Below are positions 24,626-38,592 of a stretch of 64,000 nt of DNA, one piece after another. The DNA lies in contig CM073322.1 in assembly GCA_037043015.1 (NCBI GenBank), positions 4,227,601 to 4,291,600 of the forward strand, given 5' to 3'. Under the pieces are notes generated by a model. The model was not told the origin of the DNA. It saw nothing but the letters and a program-made list of their open reading frames with translations, and made no database searches. Each line of letters starts with the position of its first letter. Position 1 is the first letter of the stretch. The position numbers and the translations under genes were made by a program. The stretch is from Bryum argenteum (taxonomy: Eukaryota; Streptophyta; Bryopsida; Bryales; Bryaceae).

Positions 24626-25379
24626 ATTAAAAATTTCTGCAGATGCGTGGCGATGCTTCTGTACGTGGACTCTTCATTTCTTTGCATTGAGAAAGTCCAC
24701 AATGTTTTTTCCAAACATGATGTTATTACCGTGTTGTCATTCTGGCGGTGAGAATCAAGTTCTTTATTCTTCATTTTTTCAAAAAGCAAAGTGCATGAAA
24801 TGGTGTTGGTAAGCAAAAGTGGGTGTAAACCTGGCCAGTCAACCAAAGGCAACAATTATAAGTTATAGTGACGTTGTGATGGGATTCTTGACTACCCACC
24901 CACCCCCACATGACATATCATTCTATACTCTCCCGTTTTACCCCTTCTATGCTCTGAGGTCCTTATTTTCCCATTACATCATGTCATACTTGCTACCATG
25001 TATCTTATTTCAACGACAATATCATAAGTGTACAGACTATTCCCCAAGTCATTGTACACAGATTCACCACGACTGTATGAGTGTATACATTCAACTTTTG
25101 GGAATTTCTATGTCAAGTGTAAGGGAAAGAGGGGCTCGACGAAACTTATGTAAGTTTGGAGTCAATCTTTCCTTCTTTTGTGTTAAACTGGTCAATGACT
25201 TTGTCAGAATTTCTTAATTCGGTATAACATGCGTGTAATTACACATATCATGTTCACCATGTAAACCATATGTACTAAAAATACCAGGGAATATCGTCAC
25301 GGATAGGTCGAAGGGGCATTTTACTCATCCCAACCCCACAAGGGTTTGGTGTTCTTATTTATTTACCAAAAATACCATA
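24626..25379. other. AT-rich spacer
   Basis: No gene recognised; the reading frame at 24819-25217 shows no family features. Confidence 0.4.
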
Positions 25380-26206
25380 TCAGGCTTACAAAATCGTTTG
25401 GGTTGGGTCCCAAATCAAGTCTACTTTGTGTTGTAAAATTGCAAACCCATACAATGAAGTGTGAATAAGTAAAAAGCACTTTAGTACAGGCGACTTTTGT
25501 TTTCCGGATTCCCAACATGGAGCATATTTTACCATTGCATGTCTATCATTTAAAACGGAAAATAGTTCTTCATGAAATAGCTTTCTAGTTGCAAGTTTTT
25601 TGATCCAAATATCTTAGGTGTTGGATTTGCAGAAACGCTTCTTCAATGAAGTTAGTGAAGAAATGGATGATTTTGATAAACCTTCTTCATCCACCGTTAG
25701 ATTTCAATATTATTTTTCCCGATGGATTTTGATAATAGTCTAGTTTCGTGGAGACCTTGACCTGATCAAAGATGTGTTGAAGATATGGCATGGATTCGAG
25801 TGCAAAGGGTCTAGTTTTGGAGTATTCTTCAATCGTGATTTTTGGAATAATATTCACCATTGAAAGGTTATTATTTGAGTTAAGATTTAATTTCTTGTAC
25901 AAATGTGTTTTTGAGATGAAGATGAACAACTTACTAGTTTGTGCTTTTTTTTCTTGCAATTTTTATGTTGGTATTTTCACTTTAAATTGAAAATGATAGA
26001 ATACTTAGCCTGTTTTGCATACTAATACATTATGATTTAGCAATCTTTGAGGTCTCATGAGTCAAGTTTTGGTCCACATGACTTACAACAAGTTATTACT
26101 CATCTGTATGGTTTAGATCTTAATTACTTGCCTTCGTTTTCATTTATGACAATATAAAAAAAAAAGTGTTATTTGCTAAAAATACCCTAAGGAGGTATAA
26201 AGATTA
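25380..26206 (-). repeat. Long dispersed repeat, inverted copy
   Basis: Read on the minus strand it shows blocks shared with 21758-22758 and 46435-47250: GTCATAAATGAAAACG, GTCATGTGGACCAAAA, GAGACCTCAAAGATTGC, then ATGGTAAAATATGCTCC and ATTTGGGACCCAACCC. Ends are degraded, so the borders are approximate. Confidence 0.5.
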
Positions 26207-28395
26207 AATAGAGTCCTTGGGTAAAAGACTTTTGCAAAGACTTTGTTTGTTTAGAGTGTATGATATATGGTATATCATCTGTCTAATTTATACATACTAT
26301 ATAGATATTATACCATATATACAAAATATGATCATTAAATATACACTAGTAGAAAGATTCCAAAAAATGATGACAGTAATGGCACGTTAGGGAGTCATTT
26401 TGGACAAATTATGGTGATAATAACACAACTTGTCGCCTGTCATAAGAGACAAGTCAGTATGGACATATTGTTATTACATACGCATTTGTTACCAAGGTTT
26501 ATATAGAAACTATGAAAACTTACATTTTTGCATTGTGTACATTGTTATAGCTTCATATATAGTTGGTTCTTTTCTTGGTTCTTTTGTAAATTTGCACATG
26601 AACATATTGTCTGGTTATGTGGTTATGTGTAGTGACCATTATTTATGTGAACAAGTTCTGAATATGTACATTTATAAAAAACTTGAGAAGCTTCTATTCA
26701 CAACAAGTGAACTTTGAACTAGTTTGCATATGTCACGAAATGTATTCAAATTGTTCATTGGAGACTCCCTTTGAGGTGACTTCCTTTTATGCATTCTTTT
26801 TCACGTTCAACAACAAAAATCCACAATTGGGCTTAGCCAAAACCCATGACAATATGATTCTTAGTATAATAAGTATTACAAGGTGTTAATATGGCAATTT
26901 GAGCTCAAAAAACCCTTGGTCCGTAAGACACACAACTTTTTCTTTCCTTAAACCCATTGAGTAAGGGCAGATGAGCATGAGGCAGATTATAGCTTTCAAC
27001 TTCAAAGTTCATCATGAACATGATATTTGACTGATCGATTCTAGGTACTCCTATAGTTTTCACTTCCAAAATAAATATCTAATTTAGGATAAAATTTAAA
27101 AAATATATTCCAATTAATCCAATTTCTCAAATATTGAACAAATAGCCACTTCCAACAAGCTTCGTGCGACTATTGAGTCTCCTACCTTAGCATCAAAGTC
27201 AATGAAAATTGTGTAACAATAAAAAACAGAAGCAATACCATATGGTTATCATGTCATCGAAACATAATAATTGAACATGAGGTGATGAAGTTACCTACTA
27301 CGCCAGGGCTGGTAAAGCCATTAATTCTTTTTTACCTCCGCTCCGTCACTGACGTACCCCAAGTAAAAGCACATTCAATAGGCGGGCCGCATGCACCAAT
27401 ACCAAACTTGCCGAGGTGGCGTGGACAGGTTCAAGCCAATCAGATAATAGAGCTGAGTTGGCAGAATGGTATATGAGCCAATAGCAAAGGCGAGTCGCTC
27501 TCACCACAATACAGGAGCGCGACCTCAAGCGGGGACTCTCAGCGCTCTTCCACCTCTGATCGATTTTGACATCCGGCCCTCCCCCGCTCACCAATCGCAA
27601 AGAATTTCACTTCTTCCCATTCCAGTCGACCCATTTTTGGGATTCATACGGTCCCCGTTCGACCCATATGAGTCTCTGGCGCAGTCACTGTATGTCTTGC
27701 CTGCAGCTCTTGATCCATGCCAATAGAGATTCAAGAGGATTTTGCAATGCAGGACAGGAACAACGACTCCGCGTGGTGGAAGGATTGGGAGCACCTTTTT
27801 TGGTGTCCGGAGTTTTAGAGTTTCCGTCAGTGATGGGCATGTCAAGGACGGGACAGGACAGGACCGGACATGCGAGTGTTTAATGCCTGGCCTGATTCTG
27901 CTAATTGGCGCTTGAGTGCATGTCAAGCTGGGTTAAGTCACGACGACGCTGTCCGCGGTTGGTGCGTCGTCATAGTTTTCGCTGTAGTTCTTTCTGATCT
28001 TACGAGCGAGCCAAGATTTCGCGTGCTCTCAATTACGTCTTCTAGTTTGGAAGCTCCGCCTCTGTGGGTTTGGAGGGCGGAGCTCCCAATTATTGACCTG
28101 TGTATTAGTGATAGTCATCGCGGAGCTTCGTAGGCCGGGAGATTTACAATCGAGGTAGGAATTTTGATATTTGCGAGGAACGGGATATCATCACGGAACG
28201 CTTTATATGCTATACGCTTTATAGCCTGTGAAGGTAAGCTACCTGACAATCCGAGCTCATTTACGTGTTCTCGGAGTCATCGAGCAGATTTTGAAGCTGT
28301 TGGTGGCGATGATGAATCTGATAGCCTGCACAGTGTATATAGAAAGCTTGTATTCTCGCTAATTGTATAGACAATTTTCAGGGCGTTGGAATTTG
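26207..28395. other. Spacer and upstream region of the GT47 gene
   Basis: AT-rich with short palindromes (for example GATATATGGTATATC at about 26261) up to 27.3 kb, then GC-richer from about 27.3 kb to the GT47 start. The GC-rich part is probably promoter and leader. A tandem GCTTTATA at about 28200-28222 is a possible TATA-like site. No independent gene recognised. Confidence 0.35.
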
Positions 28396-29829
28396 ATGGA
28401 CGCGTCGAAGGTGTATGCGAAGAAGCATCGGGGAGTGCAGTGGTTTTCGAAGAGGAGATGGGTGTCCAGGGGGCTGATCGTGGCCTGCATCGTGCTCGTA
28501 ATGACATGGATCAGCCCGAACCCGAGCAGAAGCTCTTTCCCATCGGACCCGCCTAACTTACTCTTCTCCCCGCAGGATATAGAATCGCAGCCTGAGGAAG
28601 ATCGCTGTAACGGCAGGCGCGTGCACATGTACAACATGCCGGGGAATTTCAACATCGATTTGCTGAAGCTTTGCGACGGCGGCCTGGTGGAGTGGATTCG
28701 CTTCTGCAAGCACTACAAGAACTACGGATTCGGGGAGCCTGTAAACACCACGGGTTACCAACTCGATTGGTACCGGACCGATGCGTACATGCTGGAGGTC
28801 ATCTTCTTCGACCGTATGCGCTCATACCCATGCCTGACGGATTCCCCAGAAAACGCCGATATCTTCTTCCTCCCATATTTCTCAGGCCTGGAAGCATTGC
28901 CCTACCTCTACAACGACACGATGAGGTCGCTCGAGCAAGGACATGGCGCCATTTCGTGGCTGCAACAGAACGCCGCAAATTCTTGGCTTCGTTTCGGTGG
29001 GGGCGACCACTTTATGATCTCGGGGCGCACAGGGTGGGATTTTGGTAGCGCGGATAAGGCCGTTGCAGGCGATTGGGGCACGCACTTATTCGATTTCGCT
29101 GAGATTCAAAATGTGACGTTCATGGTGCTGGAGCGGCGGCCATGGCGACATCAGGAGCAAGCCATCCCTTACCCCGTGGGGTTCCACCCTTCATCCGCGC
29201 AAAGCTTAAACCTCTGGATCGATCGGGTGCGGGCCTCTGATCGCACCGCGCTGTTTTCATTTTCCGGGGCATTGCGTCCCCAGATCGCGACTAATATCCG
29301 CGGCATACTGTCAAATCAGTGCGCGAATGCGTCCACGGATTGCGAACGGCTAGATTGCGCCAAGATCAGCTGCAGCCACAACCCGGAGCCGATCTACGAG
29401 AGTCTTCTGCGAGCGAACTTTTGCTTGCAACCGCGCGGTGACACAGCAACTCGGAGATCCACCATTGACTCCATCGTATCAGGATGCATTCCGGTATTGT
29501 TTCATGAAGACTCAGCGAAGATTCAATACTTGTGGCATCTTCCGGATGACTACAGCTCCTTCTCGGTGTTCATCCCGGAGGCTTGTATTATGAACGAATC
29601 GTGCAACGTACAGGAGATTCTGCGCAAGATTCCCCCTAGCCAGGTGCTGCGGATGCGTGAGAAGCTGATCTCCATGATTCCTAGTGTAATTTACAAGCAC
29701 CCTGGAGCTCTCGATATCTTGCAGAGTGACGCCTTTGATTTGACTATCGAGGGCATGGTCAGGAAGGTGGCGCTGCTCAAAGAATCCACAGTAGCAAAAT
29801 CCACCGGCCAAGATTTGACATCCAGCTAG
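28396..29829 (+). CDS. GT47 exostosin-family glycosyltransferase, MUR3-like
   Basis: A single exon encoding 477 aa from the first in-frame ATG. The N-terminus is basic, followed by a signal-anchor at residues 26-41 (LIVACIVLVMTWI), giving type II Golgi topology. The lumenal GT47 domain begins VHMYNMPGNFNIDLL at about 76. It includes FFLPYFSGLEALPYL, GGGDHFMISGRTGWDF, the core NFCLQPRGDTATRRS at 341-355, then GCIPVLFHEDSAKIQYLWHL and YSSFSVFIPE. These match the xyloglucan galactosyltransferase (MUR3/XLT2/KATAMARI) branch, which adds galactose or another sugar to xyloglucan side chains. The donor and acceptor cannot be read from sequence. Several NxS/T sites are present (NTT, NDT, NVT, NAS, NES). 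The length is somewhat short for MUR3 (about 600 aa), mainly in the stem. Intronless structure is common in this clade. Confidence 0.88.
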   Translation: MDASKVYAKKHRGVQWFSKRRWVSRGLIVACIVLVMTWISPNPSRSSFPSDPPNLLFSPQDIESQPEEDRCNGRRVHMYNMPGNFNIDLLKLCDGGLVEWIRFCKHYKNYGFGEPVNTTGYQLDWYRTDAYMLEVIFFDRMRSYPCLTDSPENADIFFLPYFSGLEALPYLYNDTMRSLEQGHGAISWLQQNAANSWLRFGGGDHFMISGRTGWDFGSADKAVAGDWGTHLFDFAEIQNVTFMVLERRPWRHQEQAIPYPVGFHPSSAQSLNLWIDRVRASDRTALFSFSGALRPQIATNIRGILSNQCANASTDCERLDCAKISCSHNPEPIYESLLRANFCLQPRGDTATRRSTIDSIVSGCIPVLFHEDSAKIQYLWHLPDDYSSFSVFIPEACIMNESCNVQEILRKIPPSQVLRMREKLISMIPSVIYKHPGALDILQSDAFDLTIEGMVRKVALLKESTVAKSTGQDLTSS

Positions 29830-31448
29830 CATCTCTCAAAGTAAGTGCCCTCTCACACTTTGTTAGGTCGTCAACCCGCCATTTCAGACCAAGATCGATA
29901 CATATCCTGATTCAACCAACTAGAGACTAATATTCTTGAAAGGGAGTTAACCAAGTTTCTGACATTTTCTTTGCTTGGCACAGCCCATCTTGGTACTGAG
30001 CCAACTTCTTACTATTGGCAAGTGTAGGCACTGCCAACTAAAATGAAAAGGGTAAGGCGGTGAGTGGTATGACAAAACTGGTTTCTTGCACTGCTTACCC
30101 ATTAATTGTTACGAGAGCAATTATGCTTCATTGATCGATAGAGAGGAAAGATAAAAGAGGTGGTGCTCTCCACAACCACTTGTATACATTTAGTTAGCAG
30201 TACCCTCCATGCGGGCATTTAAACGCACTCCACCAAAGTTTTAAGCTTCTTCTAGAGAGAGACGGGAGCAACCCTTAGTTCTGGTGAGAGGAAGCAAGCT
30301 GATCATAAGCTCAATTAGATGAGACTCCGGTGTCCGACTCATAGAGTGTAAGTTCATAGAACCCCAAGGTGCCTGTTCTTGATCCACTTCTAGAGCTCAA
30401 TTCTGAGCAATTCCTTTGTTCATAAAACTCCTTGTAGGATGGTATGTATGTAGCTAGGTAGGTCACGGCCTCTTGTACATGGACCATCAAAACTGAGTGC
30501 ATATTCTGCAACTCTTATTATCGAAGCAGAATGCTCAAGTTTGAGGAATTGTAACCTGATTGAGGAAATACATGAGATTCTTGGCATTTCATTCAAATTT
30601 TCAGGCATAATAATTAATCAGATTATTGCATATTGAGATTATTCACTCAGATTTGCATGCACTAATCGAAACTTATATTTAGTATTGAGTCCACCTCCCT
30701 TGTGAAGTACTTCTGCAGCTTTCTCTATAGGCTTGAGAGTTGCTATAATACTGACGTGACTGGACGAACAGCTGCCTATGGTGATGATTCTTGCTGTTGG
30801 AGGTACGAACAGATAATTGAGCTTTTTGGATTCTGAGGTGTTTTCCTGGCAGCTCCTTTGTGGACATTCATGTAAGCCATGCCCACATTTGAGGGCGAGT
30901 GAAGCAGTTGTAGTTCGAGAAGGACAAGGTGGCATTGTTTGGCTTGCTTGGAACTCGTCAGTGAGTAAAGCTGCTAATGTCTTGTGCCTCATGATCCGCA
31001 ATGTCAATAAAAGTCCTTTAAATGTTTGAAATGCAATCGAATACAAATTGGTTCACATTTTAGGAGTGGATGTCAGAAGGAGACAGTGTCTGCAGGCATG
31101 TCATGGAATTGAAAGGGGTCTTTGCTGCAGATGTCATGAGATTGATGAATAGTGTAGGTTTTGTAACCTACCTAGAGGCAAGAGCATAGTGACACGTTGA
31201 CAATCATTGACACTGTCATCATAATTAACCTTCCCTCCACATGAGTATTTATATAGCGTTGGAGATTCTACAAGCAAGGGTTTACCTGCATTCCTCCACC
31301 GTAGCTTTACTTTCTGTAAGTGATTGGCTGGCTCCGTGGCCTTCTTCGGGCCCATAACCTAAGGTGGACATGGCTTACATGAATTTTGTTACGCCCTCTG
31401 ATTTCGTAATTATTGATTTTCTGGGACACTGGAAATGATTGCTGACGT
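29830..31448. other. Downstream of GT47, no gene recognised
   Basis: 3' flank and spacer. The frames at 30639-31046 (-) and 30817-31029 (+) are moderately long but match no family with confidence. Confidence 0.4.
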
Positions 31449-31547
31449 GTGCACATAAGAATGAAGGAGGCCTTCGAAGTATAACTTAGGTCTTATTGTG
31501 CACATAAGAATGAAGGAGGCTTTTCGAAGTATAACTTAGGTCTTATT
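31449..31547 (+). repeat. 49-bp tandem duplication
   Basis: GTGCACATAAGAATGAAGGA and the sequence following it occur twice in a row (starts 31449 and 31498), differing by only a few bases. Confidence 0.85.
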
Positions 31548-31660
31548 TTTCTTGATAGGTCATTAGTACAAACATGGCTGAATATATTGGTCGGAAGCAT
31601 TTTATAGAATTTAAAAGCCCTACTTCCCCCTCCATGCGGAGGCGTGCCACTGCGTATATG

Positions 31661-31770
31661 AATGGAATACTGGAGAGCCCTTCCATGCCCACACAATAGG
31701 TAGGGCTTCCTTGCTAAATGGAATACTGGAGCCCTTCCATGCCCACACAATAGGTGGGGCTTCCTTGCTA
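31661..31770 (+). repeat. About 55-bp tandem duplication
   Basis: Units start AATGGAATACTGGAG at 31661 and 31717 and run through CCCACACAATAGGT(A/G)GGGCTTCC. They lie immediately left of the Tc1 element. Confidence 0.85.
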
Positions 31771-31810
31771 ATCGTTCTCCATGCTCTAATGAGAGGGAAG
31801 ATGATATATA

Positions 31811-33544
<1,734 letters not shown>

Positions 33545-34006
33545 TATGGAGGATGAAGTGCATGGGGGCTATATTGCATTGATGACATTGCATGGAGGAG
33601 ATTTTTTGCTCATTATGCCATTGACTACACTAGGAATTAAATCTGGTGTAGTGCAATGGTACATTCAACCAAGTTTTTAGAACCATGCAACAAGCTACGT
33701 AGACCTTTTTCTATGTTCACATTCTAATAATCACATCTGACTTTTGCTAATCATGTGTCTAAATAGGTATAGACGTAAGTGTATTTGTAGATGTATTAGC
33801 AAAGACATGGGCTTTTAAAAGATATGACTCCATGAATTTAAGTGGAGCATTTGTAAGACGAAGCCATAGACAGCCCATGGCATTCACATTTTAGGTTCTT
33901 TGTACCAACATGAAGACAAGTGATTCGTGGCTTTCAAACTCCCTTGTAACTTCTAATTTTGGGCTCCTCCTTGTAACAAAACCAATTGGGATACCTCCAA
34001 AGGTCT

Positions 34007-34497
34007 TTAACTCCTAGACTTCCTTGGCGTATTTGTGGCCAAAAATCACTTTTGAAAAAAGGGACATTGATGAGAATAAAGACGAGCTAAGCATATAATC
34101 AAATCTCAATCGTACAAACTTATAATAGACTTGTTGTATATCATGTGGACCAAAACTTGATATGGATATAAATTGAGCCAAGATATTTTTTTGATGTATT
34201 ATCTGATGCAATGGTGTATTTGAGCCGAAGGTGAACAACTTTACGGTTGGACTTTTTTCATTGGAATAGTTTTGATGGTAGAATTCTCACTCCAAAGTGA
34301 AAATGATGAATTTTGTAGTTTGAGTTGAGCACTAATATATTATAATCTTGCAGTCTATAAGGCTGTATGAGTCAAAATTTGGTCTACAATAAGTTTACTA
34401 TACGATGCCACGATTAAAATCTAACTATCCTACCTCCATTTTTTTCATAGTGTGTATTTTGGTTAAAGATAGACGGGGACGTTTAGCGGTTAGACTA
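34007..34497. mobile_element. Foldback-like element with long degenerate inverted ends
   Basis: Left half TTAACTCCTAGACTTCC...ACTTGTTGTATATCATGTGG and right half, read inverse, GTCTAACCGCTAAACGTCC...ACTTATTGTAGACCAAAATTTG are related. The arms are long and diverged, with CATTTTCACTTTGGAGTGA near the middle. It shares words with the long TTAA-ended repeat (GTAGGTCATGTGGACC). Probably a rearranged member of that group. Confidence 0.45.
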
Positions 34498-34551
34498 CTC
34501 TGCTAAGTGTCTTAATTTTGTATTTTTTGGTCAAGTTTTTACAAATATATC

Positions 34552-34795
34552 TAAGTTGGGTACGGTTCTGATATGGGTACCCCCTCCAAAATAGTGTGAT
34601 TTTATAAACTACTTTTTTGATAAAAAACAATATTGAAAAATTATTCTTACCAGATGGTATTATAGGTGACATGGCTATAGTTGTATACATGTAGTTAAAA
34701 AATGGATTTTCTGGCACATATATTATGAATTGCACATAGGTTACACATAATGAGACGCGTCTTAGTGGTACCCATATCAGAACCGTACCGAGTTA
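34552..34795. mobile_element. 244-bp TA-type MITE
   Basis: GGTACGGTTCTGATATGG at about 34559 and its exact inverse near 34788 are part of a 23-bp perfect inverted repeat; weaker matching extends outwards to TA on both sides. The interior is non-coding. Single copy in the window. Confidence 0.75.
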
Positions 34796-34899
34796 GCAAT
34801 GAAGGCTACCTCCTCTGTCCCAAAATGACAAATATATACACCCTTTATATTTTGTTCCAAAATATCTGGGCGGTTTCAAACAATAAGAGAATTGAGCAC

Positions 34900-35880
34900 T
34901 TTGATCTCCAAACTATAATGCATTGAGCCCTTTGATCACCTCATGGTACTACTTCACTCGTTCTATAATTGTGAATTATCAACTCTAAATTGGAAGAAAC
35001 AAAATTGCAACTCTCGATACCAACCGACAACATACACAACATGGGTGAAGGAGTTTTGCTTAACTTTTGGCAAACCACTTGTCATTACTAGACCAAATGT
35101 TATCAAATCAAATATTCCTACAATGCGCTCGGTGAGAGCTATCCACTCACTATCATTTCACCTCTCATCATCATCATCAATTACGCATATCATTCTTGAT
35201 AAGTTAAGTTTTGCACTTTCGCATGCCCAAAATTGTTTGGTAATTGAAGGAAATTTTATGAAATCATATATCATTATAGAGCTCTTGGTGAGTATTGTTC
35301 TCTTACTATCATTGCACCTCTTATTATCATCAATTGAGATTAGGTGGGGTGACTCTTGATTCATTGAATTGTGCCCAATCTTTGGCATGCCAAAACTTTA
35401 GATTAGTCAAGCAAATTTTATCAAAATATATCACTCCAAAGCTCTTCGAAAGAACTATCCATCCAACAAGAAAATTTTTAAGGTGATGATAAGATGAAGC
35501 AGATGTTATCTAAAGATTTTACTACAAAGTTCTTGGAGAGAGCTATCCATCAATTTAGACAATTTTTAGGGTGATCATAAGATTAATGATTTTGTTATGG
35601 TAAAATTTTTTGAAGAAAATTTCTATTCTGAATGCTCAAAACACACATTTAACTATTTCATAGAGTATCTAAGAGTTCAAAATTAGGAACCTAAAATTTA
35701 TGTATGTCCCTAGATTCTACATACATGAGACATTTTAGCTAGAACACTTGGACCCAATGTGCACAAAAGTCACAAAACCCAATGCGAATGTTTTAGAAAT
35801 TTGGGGGTTGATTGTACGCATCATTAAATTTTTTTACTGTTAAATAGTCAAAATCACACAATATTTCCAAAAGTGATCAT
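34900..35880. repeat. Degenerate tandem repeats upstream of eL24
   Basis: The phrase GAGAGCTATCCA recurs at about 35131 and 35537, with a related version near 35450. CACTATCATTTCACCTCTCATCATCATC (35147 on) recurs in altered form near 35308. The repeats are old and imperfect with no fixed period. Confidence 0.45.
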
Positions 35881-35972
35881 CTTTGCAGGTAATTGAATGC
35901 CTTTGAGTGAATTTCATGGGCTAGGGCTTAGAGGAGTGAGAGTTCGTGTGAACGGAGCAGGCGGGGCGAGAA

Positions 35973-35981
35973 TTAGGGTTT
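35973..35981. promoter_or_regulatory. Telo-box upstream of eL24
   Basis: TTAGGGTTT, 114 bp upstream of the start codon. Telo-boxes are common in plant ribosomal-protein promoters and leaders. Confidence 0.6.
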
Positions 35982-36094
35982 GGGGTGTTTGCCTTGAAGC
36001 TGAGGGATAGCGATGCGAAGGTCCTCTTTGCGGCTGCAACGCCCGCGCCCCCCCCCCCCCGTCGTCATTCGAGTTCAGGCCAGAGCTCGCCATC

Positions 36095-36580
36095 ATGGTG
36101 CTCAAGACGGAGGTTTGCAGGTTCTCGGGCTCCAAGATTTACCCGGGGCGCGGCATTCGGTTCATCCGTGCCGACAGCCAGGTCTTCCTGTTCCTCAACA
36201 GCAAGTGCAAGCGCTACTTCCACAACCGCCTCAAGCCCGCTAAGCTTTCCTGGACCGCGCTCTTCCGCAAGCAGCACAAGAAGGACTCGCACGACATCAC
36301 CGTCAAGAAGAGGCGCCGTGCCGCTAACAAGCCCTACTCGCGCTCCATCGTCGGCGCCTCTCTGGAGGTCATCCAGAAGAAGCGCACGGAGAAGACCGAG
36401 GTGCGTGCTGCTGCTCGCGAGGCTGCGCTGCGTGAGATCAAGGAGCGCATCAAGAAGACCAAGGATGAAAAGAAGGCCAAGAAGGTTGATACCGTCAAGT
36501 CCTCCAAGGGTCCCGGCAAGCAAGCCACGAGGGCTCCTCAGCCCAAGGCCGCCAAGACCGGCGCCGGTGGCAAGCGTTGA
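36095..36580 (+). CDS. RPL24: 60S ribosomal protein eL24
   Basis: 161 aa in one uninterrupted exon. The N-terminal zinc-ribbon-like domain reads [20 protein letters not shown] and [16 protein letters not shown], then [12 protein letters not shown]. This is followed by a long basic helix ([20 protein letters not shown]...[16 protein letters not shown]) and a Pro/Ala/Lys tail. This is full-length eL24, a component of the large cytosolic subunit at the intersubunit bridge. The four zinc-site cysteines of archaeal relatives are not all kept, as is usual in eukaryotes. The start ATG has a strong context (ATCATGG). An out-of-frame upstream ATG at 36013 and a 13-C run at 36048-36060 lie just before it. 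The intact frame and telo-box promoter argue against a dead retrocopy even though no coding intron is present. Confidence 0.96.
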   Translation: MVLKTEVCRFSGSKIYPGRGIRFIRADSQVFLFLNSKCKRYFHNRLKPAKLSWTALFRKQHKKDSHDITVKKRRRAANKPYSRSIVGASLEVIQKKRTEKTEVRAAAREAALREIKERIKKTKDEKKAKKVDTVKSSKGPGKQATRAPQPKAAKTGAGGKR

Positions 36581-37550
36581 GAATTTTAGTATGTTCTGAT
36601 TCATGTTTTTTTGCGACATACATTTTTGTCAATGAGATCAGAGATGTTTCTTGCTATATGTGATTTGTCCCGATTTGTCCTGCTTCCTCAATTAGGTCAA
36701 TCGTTCCTCTTTTTCCAGTGTCTTTTCGTTTGATCTGTCGCTCAACTTTCTCTTCGGAAGACAATTCGTGATGTTATGTTACTTCGCTCATTATCAGGAG
36801 GTCATCGCTATCATCTTCATTGTGTATGTGTACTTGCGATTAAGGCAAGATGAAGATATGAAGGTTTAGGGTTTAGGTCATCAAGGAAATTTAGACCCTT
36901 TCAGACAGAGTGCGATTCCATAGAGTCCTAAATTTTGTAGTAATTGCAATTGTTTATAGGGTGTCAGGATCCATGCGCACTCTAGTTTTCATTCAATAGT
37001 GACAATGGGAATTAAAAAAACTAGTCTTTATTCAATGTTGAAAAGTGCAGTGCCGGTAGTCTGTGAGTGTAGCGTACATGCTTACATTTCTGGAATCTGC
37101 TTCTTAGCTGTTATCATTGTCGAATTGTTGTTGCAGTTGAGCTCTCGTCGTGTTGGTTCAATGTTCCTGTGACCATCCATTTGATGCCTGCTAGTTTCGC
37201 AGGCTGCATTGTAGATGGTCATCATGTGAAGGAGCCTGTACTGGTCCCTTCAACCTCCCACATTCTGAATGTGCGGCCATGCAAAGTGCACTTGCAGCAG
37301 CGTTTTCGCTTTTGTCCTTGACTTATGAAGTGGATGGAAAGTGATAACATGAAACTGCTCTTTTTGCTTCTGAGACCTGTGCAGCAGTAGTCATGCTCAT
37401 TGGGAGTCCACCTTCATACAAATGTATATGGTACAGCAGCTGTGAAACCATGAGTGTTGCCATGAGAAGACCTTTTCTCATGAATTCTGGTAGGTCATCC
37501 TGATAACAAATTGTTCTGCTAAGGACTGTTATTGGTGAATCAACGCTCCC
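36581..37550. other. eL24 3' flank and spacer
   Basis: Downstream flank; no other gene recognised. Confidence 0.4.
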
Positions 37551-37575
37551 TGTTATTGTACAGTACCCTTTTGGT

Positions 37576-37625
37576 GAATTCTTGAAACTCTGAAAATATG
37601 TGGGAATTTCAAAAATATGATTGCA

Positions 37626-37710
<85 letters not shown>

Positions 37711-37805
37711 TTGTCCACATCTTTGAAAATCTGAAGATCTGTGGGAATTTCAAAAAATATGACTGCAACAATATACATAGATATATCATTGTTCACATCT
37801 TGATA
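37576..37805 (+). repeat. Tandem duplication, one unit carrying (AT)40
   Basis: GTGGGAATTTCAAAAATATG...CACCAATAT followed by TCATTGTCCACATCTT, and GTGGGAATTTCAAAAAATATG...CAACAATAT followed by TCATTGTTCACATCTT, are two copies of one unit. In the first the central ATAT has grown to about 40 AT units (37629-37708). In the second it is only ATACATAGATATAT. Confidence 0.85.
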
Positions 37806-38204
37806 TCACAAAGATGCACACTATGTAGGTGAAATTCTCCTTTTTGTGGCTGTGAAGTATTTTCACACTTTTCATTCAATCATATTCAAGACATTCAATC
37901 ATATTCAAGACTAGGCGAATTAAACTCATACACCTTATCAAAATCTTATCAAACATAGTCAAATAAGATATATCACAAAACTATTGTAATGCAAGGGCCC
38001 AATTTCATATGAAATCTACATAATGTCTTTCTCACTACACTAAATAGGTAGATTAGTGTTAAATACACTAATTTATATAAACATGCTACTTTGCCTAAGT
38101 AGCTAATTTTCACAATTTATTTTTATTTTGTGGTCCATTTTGTTGTATTAATTTGCTTTGACGCTTTCTCAATGGGATTAAGGTCAAGAAAATCTAGTGG
38201 TCAG

Positions 38205-38592
38205 TAGAGAAATCCGCTTAGTAGTCCCCAGTTTGGACCCCAGTTGGTCTCTAGTCCGTCGTTTCGTGCCTTGTTTTCAGTTATCTGCTAAGTAGAACGG
38301 ATTGGGGACCTAATGCACCCACATGGGGACCACATGTAAAGTAGGGACCTTCACACAAATTAACAACAATCGCGCTCCTTCGGTCTTCTGCGCATCACGT
38401 TGAGGACTCGGCACCAAGTTGAACTCACGACCAAACTCATAAGACCATCAAAATCATGCATTTTTGAGTTTAGTCCAGTCCCCAGTTCAATCTTAGAGTA
38501 AAAATTTGGTGGCCAGTTCGACGTTTGGTCCCGAGTCCGACCAAAACTAGGTGTTTTGGTCCCTAGTCCGTTGCACTTAGCGGATTTCTCTA
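38205..38592. mobile_element. TA-type MITE, GAGAAATCCGC family, copy 1 (388 bp)
   Basis: Ends TAGAGAAATCCGCTTAG and CTTAGCGGATTTCTCTA are inverted and bounded by TA. The interior matches 42925-43317 across its length (AGTCCCCAGTTTGGACCCCAG, GGTCTTC(T/C)G(C/T)GCATCACGTTG). No coding capacity. Confidence 0.85.

Noticed and set aside
30817-31029. Frame containing CGHSCKPCP, resembling a zinc-finger fragment
   Set aside because: Too short, starts with GTG, and no further Cys/His pattern follows; possible chance resemblance.
35985-36619. Long Arg/Ser- and Leu/Gly-rich frames around eL24
   Set aside because: Shadows of the eL24 coding sequence in other phases; the eL24 frame itself is unmistakable.
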